IMG/VR virus record: IMGVR_UViG_3300044732_000737
Location: 1-64,000 of that record
From: a virus
Length of the DNA: 64,000 bases
Reading direction: 5' to 3' (one strand)
The translations under genes and the position numbers were made by a program. The number at the start of each line of letters is the position of its first letter. Within the stretch, counting starts at the first letter, position 1. The notes below the pieces were generated by a model. That model saw only the letters and a program-made list of their open reading frames with translations, was not told where the DNA came from and searched no databases. Below, in pieces: positions 54,130-60,992 of this stretch.

Positions 54130-54744
54130 TTACACACCTAGTACATGGAGTGCATGTGCATAGTGCTTTTTACGGTCCTCGATACCAATGGTACCTCCGT
54201 TAATTTTTCTTGTTAATGTCTCTATATCGCCTTGATCTGCCCATTTATTTAAGTTATTAGTTTCCCAGAACCAGCAAGCACTCTGTGCAGCACCTTCAAA
54301 GGTACTCATGTACTCACTAGCTTCCTCTGCGGAAATACCAATAGACTCAGCAAACCAAAAATAATTATCTTTACCTGTTAACTGTATTAGGCCTCTACCA
54401 GAGTACCTATATCCATCTCCTGAAGCCTCATCTCCATTACCCATACGATTAGCGTAGACCTTGTTAGCAATAGCTTCAGGCTTACCTGCGAACTGCCTTG
54501 CTAGTTCATCATTAGGGAAATACTTAGGGAAGATTCTTCGGAGTGTCTCCCAACGATAGTTGAGATTTTCTTTAATCATTGTAAACTCGCCTGACTCATG
54601 AGCACATTGAGCAACGAATGCTGCAATACGCTTCTCGGTATCAATACCATAGTCGGGTAGGAGTTGTTCTAAGGCATGATGCCAATATGTGACATGCTTA
54701 TTACGTGGAATAAGTTGTCTAAGCTGATCTAGTGTTAGTATCAT
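54130..54744 (-). CDS. Endolysin, GH19 (chitinase-like) family
   Basis: A 204-residue enzyme. FVAQCAHESGEF (H49, E50, E53) carries the catalytic Glu and GYRYSGRGLIQLTGKDNY is the family signature; the end (LTRKINGGTIGIEDRKKHY) is also typical. GH19 phage lysins cut the glycan strand of peptidoglycan. No signal peptide, so it needs a holin. It overlaps the o-spanin gene by four bases (ATGA). Confidence 0.95.
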   Translation of the reverse strand: MILTLDQLRQLIPRNKHVTYWHHALEQLLPDYGIDTEKRIAAFVAQCAHESGEFTMIKENLNYRWETLRRIFPKYFPNDELARQFAGKPEAIANKVYANRMGNGDEASGDGYRYSGRGLIQLTGKDNYFWFAESIGISAEEASEYMSTFEGAAQSACWFWETNNLNKWADQGDIETLTRKINGGTIGIEDRKKHYAHALHVLGV

Positions 54745-55004
54745 TTAAGCGCCTCAAACAGTTTCTTTTGTTGTGTATACCACTCACTCCAACCTTCAAC
54801 ACGGTTAGCACATAAGTGATATTCGGAATAGTTAGTCACAATGGTCTTTGTGAGTTCTGATAGCTCAGGCTTTTCGTCTGCTACCTTTAATTTAGGGCAC
54901 AGAGTAAGTAACTCTTTAGGTGCCTCTGGGAACTTGGCCACTACAGGGACTACTGTAGAGCATCCTGATATTACTAGGGTAGACAATAGTATAAGCTTCT
55001 TCAT
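54741..55004 (-). CDS. Outer-membrane spanin lipoprotein (Rz1-like)
   Basis: An 87-residue lipoprotein: MKKLILLSTLVISGC with the lipobox VISGC (Cys15), then a short Pro-containing stretch, CPKLKVADEKPELSELTKTI and a helical end (YSEYHLCANRVEGWSEWYTQ) found in separate-gene o-spanins. It should join the i-spanin across the periplasm to fuse the membranes at lysis. It overlaps both neighbours by four bases. It indicates a Gram-negative host. Confidence 0.9.
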   Translation of the reverse strand: MKKLILLSTLVISGCSTVVPVVAKFPEAPKELLTLCPKLKVADEKPELSELTKTIVTNYSEYHLCANRVEGWSEWYTQQKKLFEALK

Positions 55005-55390
55005 TGTGTAGCCGCCTTATTGTGTATTGTAATAACCTCTGGAGGGATCTTACATTGATCATTGTATTTAACAATCTCACGATCAATATATTTGATCTGC
55101 ACATCAGCAGCTTCTTTAACGATCTTCTCTTTAGTTACTATTTTGGTTACTATTTGTGTGTTAACCTCAGACTTCTTAGCCTCTAATGCTGCTATTTGTT
55201 CCTCTAGTGATTTAACCCTAGCTTCCCAGACATTATTACAAGACTTATATCCTGCAATAAATAATGCAGCAAATATTAAACCTACAGCAATAGGTCTATA
55301 ACGGTCAAACTCTTTAACTACAAAACCTAGCAAGCCCACCATAAAGACAATAAACACTAACCACATTGGTATATAGTTAATTAAAAACAT
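55001..55390 (-). CDS. Inner-membrane spanin (Rz-like)
   Basis: A 129-residue protein with two hydrophobic segments (about 1-24 and 34-48), then a periplasmic coiled coil (WEARVKSLEEQIAALEAKKS and on) ending CKIPPEVITIHNKAA, the typical Rz end. Having two membrane segments is unusual for an i-spanin, which normally has one N-terminal anchor. First gene of the endolysin-spanin group. Confidence 0.85.
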   Translation of the reverse strand: MFLINYIPMWLVFIVFMVGLLGFVVKEFDRYRPIAVGLIFAALFIAGYKSCNNVWEARVKSLEEQIAALEAKKSEVNTQIVTKIVTKEKIVKEAADVQIKYIDREIVKYNDQCKIPPEVITIHNKAATQ

Positions 55391-55424
55391 TGTAATCCTT
55401 TTGGCTAACGCCAGTTATAAAGAA

Positions 55425-55493
55425 GAGCAGTAGTGGGATTCGAACTCACATTCCAGAGATAACGTCTGATTCTACCTATTGAACTATACTACT
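55425..55493 (-). tRNA. tRNA-like element, anticodon uncertain
   Basis: On the minus strand AGTAGTA pairs with TACTGCT (7-bp acceptor). The D arm is GTTC...GAAT with AATAGGTA loop, and the T arm is GTGAG-TTCGAAT-CCCAC with the standard TTCGAAT loop. The anticodon arm is irregular: TCAGA/TCTGG closes a CGTTATC loop with G at position 33 in place of U, and the space from D to T arm is four bases short. Read literally the anticodon is UUA. No CCA is encoded. A degenerate or unusual tRNA is the safest call. Confidence 0.6.
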
Positions 55494-55582
55494 CTAGTGA
55501 CGCCTTTTACTGTAGCGACAACAGCCCTAAGGTGGGTTCTTGCTGAATATCTCATGAACTTAATCACTTGACTATCAGATTG

Positions 55583-55873
55583 TTATTTAAATTTGTTTGT
55601 CCACTTAACTACCCATGCCCAATAAGCAGCACTCATTCTGCCCTTCTGGATATCAGCCTTATGTCTAGCATAGAAGGCTTCTCTACGTGCTTGGTAGGAG
55701 TCTGACTCACCATCCTTGGGAGGAGACCCAGTAACACCTTGAGCACCAAAGCGAATAAGCTTAATAGTGTCACCTTCTTTGGCTAACACTGCATGTGAGT
55801 TAGTTGAATTACCTGGGGTTTTCTTTGGTTTGTTATAACCTTCAAAGGTTTCACCACGATATTCAATAGCCAT
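55583..55873 (-). CDS. Conserved phage hypothetical protein
   Basis: A 96-residue basic protein: MAIEYRGETFEGYNKPKKTP, then NSHAVLAKEGDTIKLIRFGA and QGVTGSPPKDGE, ending RMSAAYWAWVVKWTNKFK. The LIRFG-x-QGV-x-G motif is seen in a protein encoded beside TerL in many T7-like aquatic phages. Role unknown. Confidence 0.8.
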   Translation of the reverse strand: MAIEYRGETFEGYNKPKKTPGNSTNSHAVLAKEGDTIKLIRFGAQGVTGSPPKDGESDSYQARREAFYARHKADIQKGRMSAAYWAWVVKWTNKFK

Positions 55874-55875
55874 AA

Positions 55876-55944
55876 TTATTTCTTCCTACGCTTGTGATAA
55901 GATTCTTCACGCTTTTCATTATCACGTTTCTTTTTATTTGACAT
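55876..55944 (-). CDS. Basic micro-protein (22 residues)
   Basis: Reads MSNKKKRDNEKREESYHKRR and ends KK; more than half its residues are charged. AAAGGATTATT stands before the ATG, and the frame lies exactly between the TerL stop and the next start. Translation is likely but unproven. Confidence 0.45.
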   Translation of the reverse strand: MSNKKKRDNEKREESYHKRRKK

Positions 55945-55953
55945 AATAATCCT

Positions 55954-57279
55954 TTAAAACATAAAGCCTTTAGTAACTGTCTTAGTACCTGAACGAACAG
56001 GAAATAAGTATTCAACAGCATAACGAAGAGCATCTGTCCAGTGTTCTACGTTCTCTGCCTTAGATATCTGTGCTGTATTTGGATTGTTTTCAACCCATAC
56101 AGTTCTTTCAAGAGACCTAATAGTGTGTTCTGCTCTAGGGTGTACATACATATCGATATCACCATGAGCATTCTTAAACTTACGGTTAACAGCAGCTACT
56201 GAGTCAACAATAGGAGGAGCAGCCTTGTGTGCTCTACAGATAATACCATGACTCTCTAAGATGGAGAAGTCAGTAGCGCCAGCAACAGCACTAGTCTTCC
56301 TAGCTCGTCCTGCAGGGTCTGGATAAGCGAATACTTTATGACCTTTATCCTTGAATTGTCCTTTAAGCTTCTTAGCTAATTGTTCAGTATCGAGAACATT
56401 CTGCATGTCCTCTAAGATATGAATCTGTCCAGCTCTAACAGCAAAGACTACAGCAGCCATAATGCCAATGTTAAAGTCAATAGCCACATGGACATCTTCT
56501 TTGTTTGTTGTCTCTACATTGAAGTATGGTAGATCAGCAGTCACATGAGTCTTACGATCAAACATGTAGAATACCTTAGCGCCAGAGTCCTCAAAGGAAC
56601 ACTCATACTCTCGAGCAAACTTCATAGGGTCAATCAGACGCTTAGTCCTCTCGATCTCTTCCACAGAGAGATATGGGGAGTCCCTATAGGTATATCTAAA
56701 GGTCTTCCAACGGTTGTCCATAGACTCAAAGTTAGTCATGTCGTAGAAGTAATTCATACCCTTAGGTGTACCAATAATAAGAGCCTTATGGTTACCTGCC
56801 CAACGTGTAGTCATAGCAGGTTGAATAATAGATTCCCAAGACTCTTTAAGTCCTGGCTGACCAGTCCAGTCAGAGACCTCATCTCCAACAACAAAGTACT
56901 GACCCGATCCCCGCATCCTCTCAGAGGCTTCATAGGACCATAGCTTAAGCTTCACATTGTTCTGAAACCAGAATGTTCCAGCTGTCTGAGATGACTTCTC
57001 AGCATAATCCTCTAAGCCTAGGTTGTAGGCTAGTAGAGGCCAATAAATATCTAACGACTGTTGGTATGTTGGACAGATAATCGAGACGTTCTTATTAGGA
57101 ACATCTTCAGGCATCTCTAGCAACTCATGAACAGCCATTGTAGCAGCAACACTAGCAAGGTAACTCTTACCAAAGCCTCGTGAAGCTACTGTAGCAGCAT
57201 ATCTAGTGCCACCCTTTTCTGAGAACAAATACTTTAATACTTCAGACTGACCTCTGTGTAATTTAATTTCATTTGACAT
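55954..57279 (-). CDS. Terminase large subunit
   Basis: A 441-residue packaging motor. ATPase: Walker A S33-RGFGKS, VSIICPTYQQSLDIYW, Walker B around YFVVGDEVSDW, coupling motif LIIGTPKG. Nuclease: first Asp in VHVAIDFNIGI, PDPAGRAR, and the C-terminal HWTDALRYAVEYLFP, with the Asp of the last metal site. It cuts and pumps DNA through the portal. It is preceded by two small genes, one of which may be TerS. Confidence 0.95.
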   Translation of the reverse strand: MSNEIKLHRGQSEVLKYLFSEKGGTRYAATVASRGFGKSYLASVAATMAVHELLEMPEDVPNKNVSIICPTYQQSLDIYWPLLAYNLGLEDYAEKSSQTAGTFWFQNNVKLKLWSYEASERMRGSGQYFVVGDEVSDWTGQPGLKESWESIIQPAMTTRWAGNHKALIIGTPKGMNYFYDMTNFESMDNRWKTFRYTYRDSPYLSVEEIERTKRLIDPMKFAREYECSFEDSGAKVFYMFDRKTHVTADLPYFNVETTNKEDVHVAIDFNIGIMAAVVFAVRAGQIHILEDMQNVLDTEQLAKKLKGQFKDKGHKVFAYPDPAGRARKTSAVAGATDFSILESHGIICRAHKAAPPIVDSVAAVNRKFKNAHGDIDMYVHPRAEHTIRSLERTVWVENNPNTAQISKAENVEHWTDALRYAVEYLFPVRSGTKTVTKGFMF

Positions 57280-57486
57280 TTAAACGATCACATCAACCTT
57301 ATCTTTGGTTACGATGTCCTTCTTCTTATTACATTGTCTAAGCTCTTCAAGTTTTTTATTGAACTGAGCTAACTCGTATCGTGCTTGGATGCCTTCTTGG
57401 AAGATCTTGTTGGAGGCTTCTTTTAGTTGCATGATAGCATTTGTATAGTACTCAATGCTGTATTCTGCTGCTGATTGTACTCTCAT
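57280..57486 (-). CDS. Hypothetical helical protein
   Basis: A 68-residue protein, MRVQSAAEYSIEYYTNAIMQ..., helical throughout with a Lys-rich end. AAAAAGGAATACAT gives a clear start and the stop touches TerL. Small helical proteins here can be terminase partners, but no motif proves it. Confidence 0.7.
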   Translation of the reverse strand: MRVQSAAEYSIEYYTNAIMQLKEASNKIFQEGIQARYELAQFNKKLEELRQCNKKKDIVTKDKVDVIV

Positions 57487-57553
57487 ATGTATTCCTTTTT
57501 ATTGTATACGTAACTGTAATAATTTTATCTATTTTATTTCAGTGTATACTTAA

Positions 57554-57952
57554 TTATTCATTTGTGAAGACAATCTTAAGCGGCTTTTTATCTTCAATTA
57601 CTTGTTCACTCTTCTCAGGCACCTGTCTGTAACCATATCGCATGAGCGTATTCATCACACTTGTCTGGATGTTCAAGAGGTTCGCTAAGGCCACTGCAGA
57701 GTACCTTGTTTGGCCACTCTCCATAGCATTAATCTTATCCTGCACCTTGTAGTAGTGATCTACAAGTTTCTCAATAGGGTCAAATCCTAGTGTTTGAAGC
57801 TTCTTAACTGATTCTTTTGAATAGATTGTGGTAGTTCCCTTTGGGCGACCCTGTCCAGGTCTAAGTCCACCACGGGTTCTCTCTGACACATTTGGGTCTT
57901 GAACTACCCCAGTTGAGGTATCTTTGACCTCTTTGTTTGTTGAGGTAGTCAT
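57554..57952 (-). CDS. Candidate small terminase subunit
   Basis: A 132-residue protein with a disordered start, RGGLRPGQGRPKGTTTIYSK (basic, DNA-binding candidate), then helices (KLQTLGFDPIEKLVDHYYKV, and LANLLNIQTSVMNTLMRYGY). GRPKG followed by a helical bundle two genes upstream of TerL is the expected shape and place of TerS. The call is by context and pattern. Confidence 0.6.
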   Translation of the reverse strand: MTTSTNKEVKDTSTGVVQDPNVSERTRGGLRPGQGRPKGTTTIYSKESVKKLQTLGFDPIEKLVDHYYKVQDKINAMESGQTRYSAVALANLLNIQTSVMNTLMRYGYRQVPEKSEQVIEDKKPLKIVFTNE

Positions 57953-57958
57953 AATGTA

Positions 57959-58099
57959 TTATTTCTTATTCTTTGGTTTATATTTCTTGGCTAAATCTAG
58001 AGCAATAGCTACTGCTTGAGCATGAGGTTTACCCTCTTTTTCAAGAGTCCTAATGTTAGCACTCACGGTTTTATCACCGTAGCCCTTCTTAAGCGGCAT
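57959..58099 (-). CDS. DUF6496-like small protein
   Basis: A 46-residue protein, MPLKKGYGDKTVSANIRTLE, then KEGKPHAQAVAIALDLAKKY. The pattern MPLKKG-x-S-x-K-x-I-x-x-NI-x-x-x-x-x-x-G-x-P-x-x-QAVAIAL is that of DUF6496, very common beside phage terminase genes. Function unknown. Confidence 0.8.
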   Translation of the reverse strand: MPLKKGYGDKTVSANIRTLEKEGKPHAQAVAIALDLAKKYKPKNKK

Positions 58100-58379
58100 T
58101 TTTAGCTCCACGTCTGGTTGTGGTTTTAGCAGGGGTCTTTACAACAGGAACAATATTGTTACTGTGTAATTGAATCTTTAGATCAGAGATCATAGTAAGC
58201 AGCTCTTCTTTGTCTCTGAGCAACTTATCAACCTTGCCCTCAAGCTTCTTAACTTCAGACATGAGCAGTTCAGTCAATTGATCGTGAGCTTCTTGTCGTT
58301 GCTTATCTTTGCTATGCAAGTAGGTCCAGAAGGCACCTGTACTTAACACAACAATAGCCATTTGAATAATCGATTCCAT
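58089..58379 (-). CDS. Small protein with one membrane helix and coiled coil
   Basis: About 96 residues from MESIIQMAIVVLSTGAFWTY (start at 58379 after AAAAGGAATTAAA). One N-terminal membrane helix, then a coiled coil (QLTELLMSEVKKLEGKVDKL and on) and a basic Thr/Arg end. Could be a class III holin or a spanin-like protein; position at the head of the late operon leaves this open. Confidence 0.7.
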   Translation of the reverse strand: MESIIQMAIVVLSTGAFWTYLHSKDKQRQEAHDQLTELLMSEVKKLEGKVDKLLRDKEELLTMISDLKIQLHSNNIVPVVKTPAKTTTRRGAKNAA

Positions 58380-58415
58380 TTTAATTCCTTTTAGTATAAA
58401 ATCCATAGACACTGG

Positions 58416-58448
58416 GAGACACCTTCTACCTTGAACAGGTAGTGTCTC
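58416..58448 (-). promoter_or_regulatory. Structured leader hairpin before the late operon
   Basis: In the minus-strand RNA, GAGACA pairs with UGUCUC and CUACCU with AGGUAG, separated by a four-base bulge and capped by a GUUCA loop. It stands about 40 bases before the first start codon of the operon. It may tune mRNA stability or translation. No known riboswitch class was recognised. Confidence 0.5.
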
Positions 58449-58487
58449 TACACAAGTGTTACAGAATGATATTTAAATAATATTTTA

Positions 58488-58512
58488 AAGTACTCTTTAA
58501 AGTACTCCTTTA
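58488..58512 (-). repeat. Tandem near-palindromic repeat in the late leader
   Basis: Two adjacent copies of AAAGTACTCTTT / AAAGTACTCCTTT, each nearly its own reverse complement, within a very AT-rich stretch (58471..58550). This has the look of a paired protein-binding site, but no binding partner can be named. Confidence 0.5.
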
Positions 58513-58629
58513 AAAATATTTTATAATATTATTTTTAATAAACAACAACAATAATTAATGTACCTTAATGCTACCGCTATTAAGTTACTCTTTTAATATT
58601 AACCCCCTAAATCCCCCTTTTGGATAGGA

Positions 58630-58654
58630 TTCTCTCTTTAGCGTCACCTGGTAC
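58630..58654 (-). promoter_or_regulatory. T7-type phage promoter P4
   Basis: Minus-strand CAGGTGACGCTAAAGAGAGA; one base (T for G) differs from P2/P3. Start at G58636. It follows a strong terminator at once and heads the packaging-lysis-head operon, with a leader of about 257 nt before ATG 58379. Confidence 0.87.
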
Positions 58655-58659
58655 TTTTT

Positions 58660-58739
58660 GACAAAAAAAAAAAGAATTACCCCTCCAGAGTACCCTCTAA
58701 CCACCCCCGAAGGAGCAGTCAAAGAGTACCCTGGAGGGG
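58660..58739 (-). terminator. Very strong UUCG-capped terminator
   Basis: The minus-strand RNA folds into about 28 base pairs (outer CCCCUCCA / UGGAGGGG, many G-U pairs, one bulged G) closed by CUCC-UUCG-GGGG, followed after five bases by a run of U. It ends the one-gene SleB unit and insulates promoter P4. Confidence 0.9.
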
Positions 58740-58763
58740 AGGTTTAAGTTAAGCACTTAAGGG

Positions 58764-59237
58764 CTATGCATAGAATAAATGGTTTCCAATTGTAACTGTG
58801 TGAGTTAACTTCTTAGACCATTTGGGTAAGACGTAGTTAGCATGATAGAATAATGACCCCTTTGTAGGATCTTTGAGTCTGCCCTGTAAGTAGTTAGTAG
58901 CAATAGCATGAGCTACTTGGTACTGTGATTTGTTCTTTGGATAGTGGTTCTTTAATAGCTTTACCCAAGAGAATTGGTAGGGTTGATACACAACCTTACA
59001 CACAGAGGAGGGATAGCCCTGAGCCAGTAGTCTGTTTATTGTGACTGCTGCTACTGCTATCTGACCTTTAATAGATTCTCCTCGAGCCTCATGGTAAATG
59101 TTATGAGCTAGACAATCTATATCTTTCTTTCCAAAGGCTAAAATAGGCTTAGGAATAGTGTGAAATACAGCTGATTCAGTTACAGTGCTTGTTTGCATAG
59201 GAAAAAGAATCAGCAACAAAATTGCTAAATTTCTCAT
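58764..59237 (-). CDS. SleB-like cell-wall hydrolase (Hydrolase_2)
   Basis: About 157 residues from MRNLAILLLILFP; this ATG is preferred because AGAAGG stands nine bases upstream, just after promoter P5. A signal peptide or anchor is followed by LAHNIYHEARGES (catalytic Glu50), VAAVTINRLLAQGYPSSVCK and VVYQPYQFSW, the full SleB/CwlJ signature. It should be exported and cleave peptidoglycan. It is alone between P5 and the UUCG terminator, away from the GH19 endolysin. Confidence 0.93.
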   Translation of the reverse strand: MRNLAILLLILFPMQTSTVTESAVFHTIPKPILAFGKKDIDCLAHNIYHEARGESIKGQIAVAAVTINRLLAQGYPSSVCKVVYQPYQFSWVKLLKNHYPKNKSQYQVAHAIATNYLQGRLKDPTKGSLFYHANYVLPKWSKKLTHTVTIGNHLFYA

Positions 59238-59249
59238 AGTTTGCACCTT

Positions 59250-59275
59250 CTTTCTCTTTAGCGTCCCCTGGTGGT
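59250..59275 (-). promoter_or_regulatory. T7-type phage promoter P5
   Basis: Minus-strand CAGGGGACGCTAAAGAGAAA, start G59256. The leader before the SleB ATG is only about 19 nt and contains its ribosome site. Located two bases after the stop of the upstream gene. Confidence 0.87.
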
Positions 59276-59277
59276 TT

Positions 59278-59499
59278 TTAGCTTACAAATACTGCTGTTT
59301 TAACTTCTGCTTCAGGATGACTACTAGGCTCAGTCACAAGGTCGTGGGGCCCATAATACCATTCATCGAATACATTTAATGCAATATTACAAGTACCTAC
59401 TCCAGTAATCTCCACTACACCGCCCTCATAGCCAGCTCTCACAATCATAAGATCAGGGTCTAGCTTGCTTAGTTCTGCGATAAGTTGTTTAACTTTCAT
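59278..59499 (-). CDS. Conserved phage hypothetical protein
   Basis: A 73-residue protein, MKVKQLIAELSKLDPDLMIV, then AGYEGGVVEITGVGT. This matches a small protein common in phages (MKVKELIE-x-L-x-x-LDP-x-L-x-V). AAGGAAACAACC precedes the ATG. Function unknown. Last gene of the early cluster before P5. Confidence 0.8.
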   Translation of the reverse strand: MKVKQLIAELSKLDPDLMIVRAGYEGGVVEITGVGTCNIALNVFDEWYYGPHDLVTEPSSHPEAEVKTAVFVS

Positions 59500-59693
59500 G
59501 GTTGTTTCCTTAATCTGATTAAGTCTTCATACTTGGCTATACCATCCCAGAAGCCATCCTCATAGTCTCTAGAGTGTTTACCAACCAACTCTACCTCTTT
59601 ACGGAGACCTGCACACTTTTCACGTTCATTCAAAATAGCTAGTTTGATAAAGTCCAGTACTTCAATTGTTTCTTGTTCATCTATTGCCCTCAT
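59496..59693 (-). CDS. Hypothetical protein
   Basis: A 65-residue helical protein, MRAIDEQETIEVLDFIKLAI..., coupled to its neighbours by four-base overlaps at both ends. It may form a coiled coil around NEREKCAGLRKEVELVGKHS. Not recognised. Confidence 0.7.
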   Translation of the reverse strand: MRAIDEQETIEVLDFIKLAILNEREKCAGLRKEVELVGKHSRDYEDGFWDGIAKYEDLIRLRKQP

Positions 59694-59932
59694 GAGTTTT
59701 TCTGCCTAATATAAGCCTCAAGATCCCTAGCAATGAACCAAGTGTCTCCATCATAGTACCTACCAAAGTTATTCACAACTTCCTTTTCAGTTAAACTCTT
59801 CCACTCTGCTCTAGATTCAAAGTGATAGGGTTGACCTGTAGCCTCTATCTCTTGACCTAACCTCTGAACTTCACGCATAACATTCTCTCTTTTAACACGA
59901 TCAAACTCATCATCTTCATCTGTGTGTATCAT
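59690..59932 (-). CDS. Hypothetical protein
   Basis: An 80-residue acidic protein, MIHTDEDDEFDRVKRENVMR. The C-terminal half (NNFGRYYDGDTWFIARDLEA) looks alpha/beta. AAAAGGATAGATAT before the ATG is a good ribosome site. No family recognised. Confidence 0.7.
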   Translation of the reverse strand: MIHTDEDDEFDRVKRENVMREVQRLGQEIEATGQPYHFESRAEWKSLTEKEVVNNFGRYYDGDTWFIARDLEAYIRQKNS

Positions 59933-59961
59933 TTTATATCTATCCTTTTAAATTCATAAGT

Positions 59962-60312
59962 TTAGCGTCCATCAATAGCCTCCAAGCATTTAGTGTGTTG
60001 ATGTTGGTAGAACTCATTTATACTATTTGCTGATATAGTGTAACCTTTAGGATACCAGACAATATTGTATGCACGAGCCTTTTCAACAGCATCCCTACAA
60101 GCTTTACGCTCTTTGTCTACTGCAGTCTTAACTAGGAGCTTAATGTTTTTATCTATGGCATCGAGTACTGCCTTAGCGGTTTCGTCTACAGTCAAGTCGG
60201 GATTAACTGTCACGCCTGTAGCACTGATCCTTAAAGCCTCAACTGAGGGAGAACCATTAAAGAACACAATACTGTTTGTAACTTGTTTATGTAACTCATA
60301 TACCTCAGTCAT
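59962..60312 (-). CDS. Hypothetical protein
   Basis: A 116-residue protein, MTEVYELHKQVTNSIVFFNG. Its ATG overlaps the previous stop. A central helix (VDETAKAVLDAIDKNIKLLV) and ERKACRDAVEKARAY are visible. Not recognised. Confidence 0.7.
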   Translation of the reverse strand: MTEVYELHKQVTNSIVFFNGSPSVEALRISATGVTVNPDLTVDETAKAVLDAIDKNIKLLVKTAVDKERKACRDAVEKARAYNIVWYPKGYTISANSINEFYQHQHTKCLEAIDGR

Positions 60313-60487
60313 AGTCTAAACCTAGTTGCCTAGCATTCTCAGCCTTCTCTTCTAAGGCATCCTGAGCTTTATCAAACTCTTTATCACGTTCTTTTTGACC
60401 CTTATCACGACCAAAGATCAAATCCCATCTAGCTTCATACTGCTCTTGAGCCACGCTAAATGGCCTTGGCGTAGATCCTTTACTCAT
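60305..60487 (-). CDS. Conserved small phage protein (PRPFSV-type)
   Basis: About 60 residues from MSKGSTPRPFSVAQEQYEAR, then WDLIFGRDKG. The pattern SKG-x-x-PRP-x-x-x...W-x-x-IFGK is a very frequent small phage protein of unknown role, which supports ATG 60487 over the ATG at 60535 that would overlap the preceding gene by 47 bases. Confidence 0.75.
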   Translation of the reverse strand: MSKGSTPRPFSVAQEQYEARWDLIFGRDKGQKERDKEFDKAQDALEEKAENARQLGLDYD

Positions 60488-60488
60488 A

Positions 60489-60992
60489 TTAGTCCCATAG
60501 TCCTTGATAGTATTTTCCAAATAGCCTAAATCCATTTTGAATTCGAGCCTCGTGTTTTTCTAAACCTTTCATATCAATCTTGAAATTATCATCTATGCCC
60601 GTTACTGCTTCCACATGAAAAGGATAGTCTCTAGATTTAATGAACTGAAAATCAGTTGAACCTGAGTAAAATTGAGCATCATGATTATCATCTAGCTTTT
60701 GAGCAAAAGACCAGATCATTTGATCAAGCACCCAATCCCATCTCTTAAAGTAGTTTGCATCACTCTCCCAAGGATGTTCTGTAGGAGGTGCGCTAGTACT
60801 CTTAAGTTCATCAGGCACATCTTCGTCATCTACCTTAGGGGCTCCGCTTAGCTTCTGTCTAAACTTAACCAATGCAGGGTGAATAATATGCGCTAGTGTA
60901 TGGTCTAAACTCCAAATGTCATAGTTATCAATTGTGACATCGATCTCTCGATCTTGGTCGTCGTAACGGTATTCACCAATTAAAACTTTCAT
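60489..60992 (-). CDS. Conserved phage hypothetical protein
   Basis: A 167-residue protein: DQDREIDVTIDNYDIWSLDH, LVKFRQKLSGAPKVDDEDVP, FKRWDWVLDQMIWSFAQKLD and a C-terminal EARIQNGFRLFGKYYQGLW. The order VKFR...VDDEDVP...W-x-WVLD-x-MIW-x-F is shared by proteins of many unrelated phages. No function is known. Confidence 0.8.
   Translation of the reverse strand: MKVLIGEYRYDDQDREIDVTIDNYDIWSLDHTLAHIIHPALVKFRQKLSGAPKVDDEDVPDELKSTSAPPTEHPWESDANYFKRWDWVLDQMIWSFAQKLDDNHDAQFYSGSTDFQFIKSRDYPFHVEAVTGIDDNFKIDMKGLEKHEARIQNGFRLFGKYYQGLWD

Noticed and set aside
59962-59976. GGACGCTAAAC resembling the phage promoter core
   Set aside because: It is the stop region of the 116-residue gene; the upstream half and the GAGAGA start are missing.
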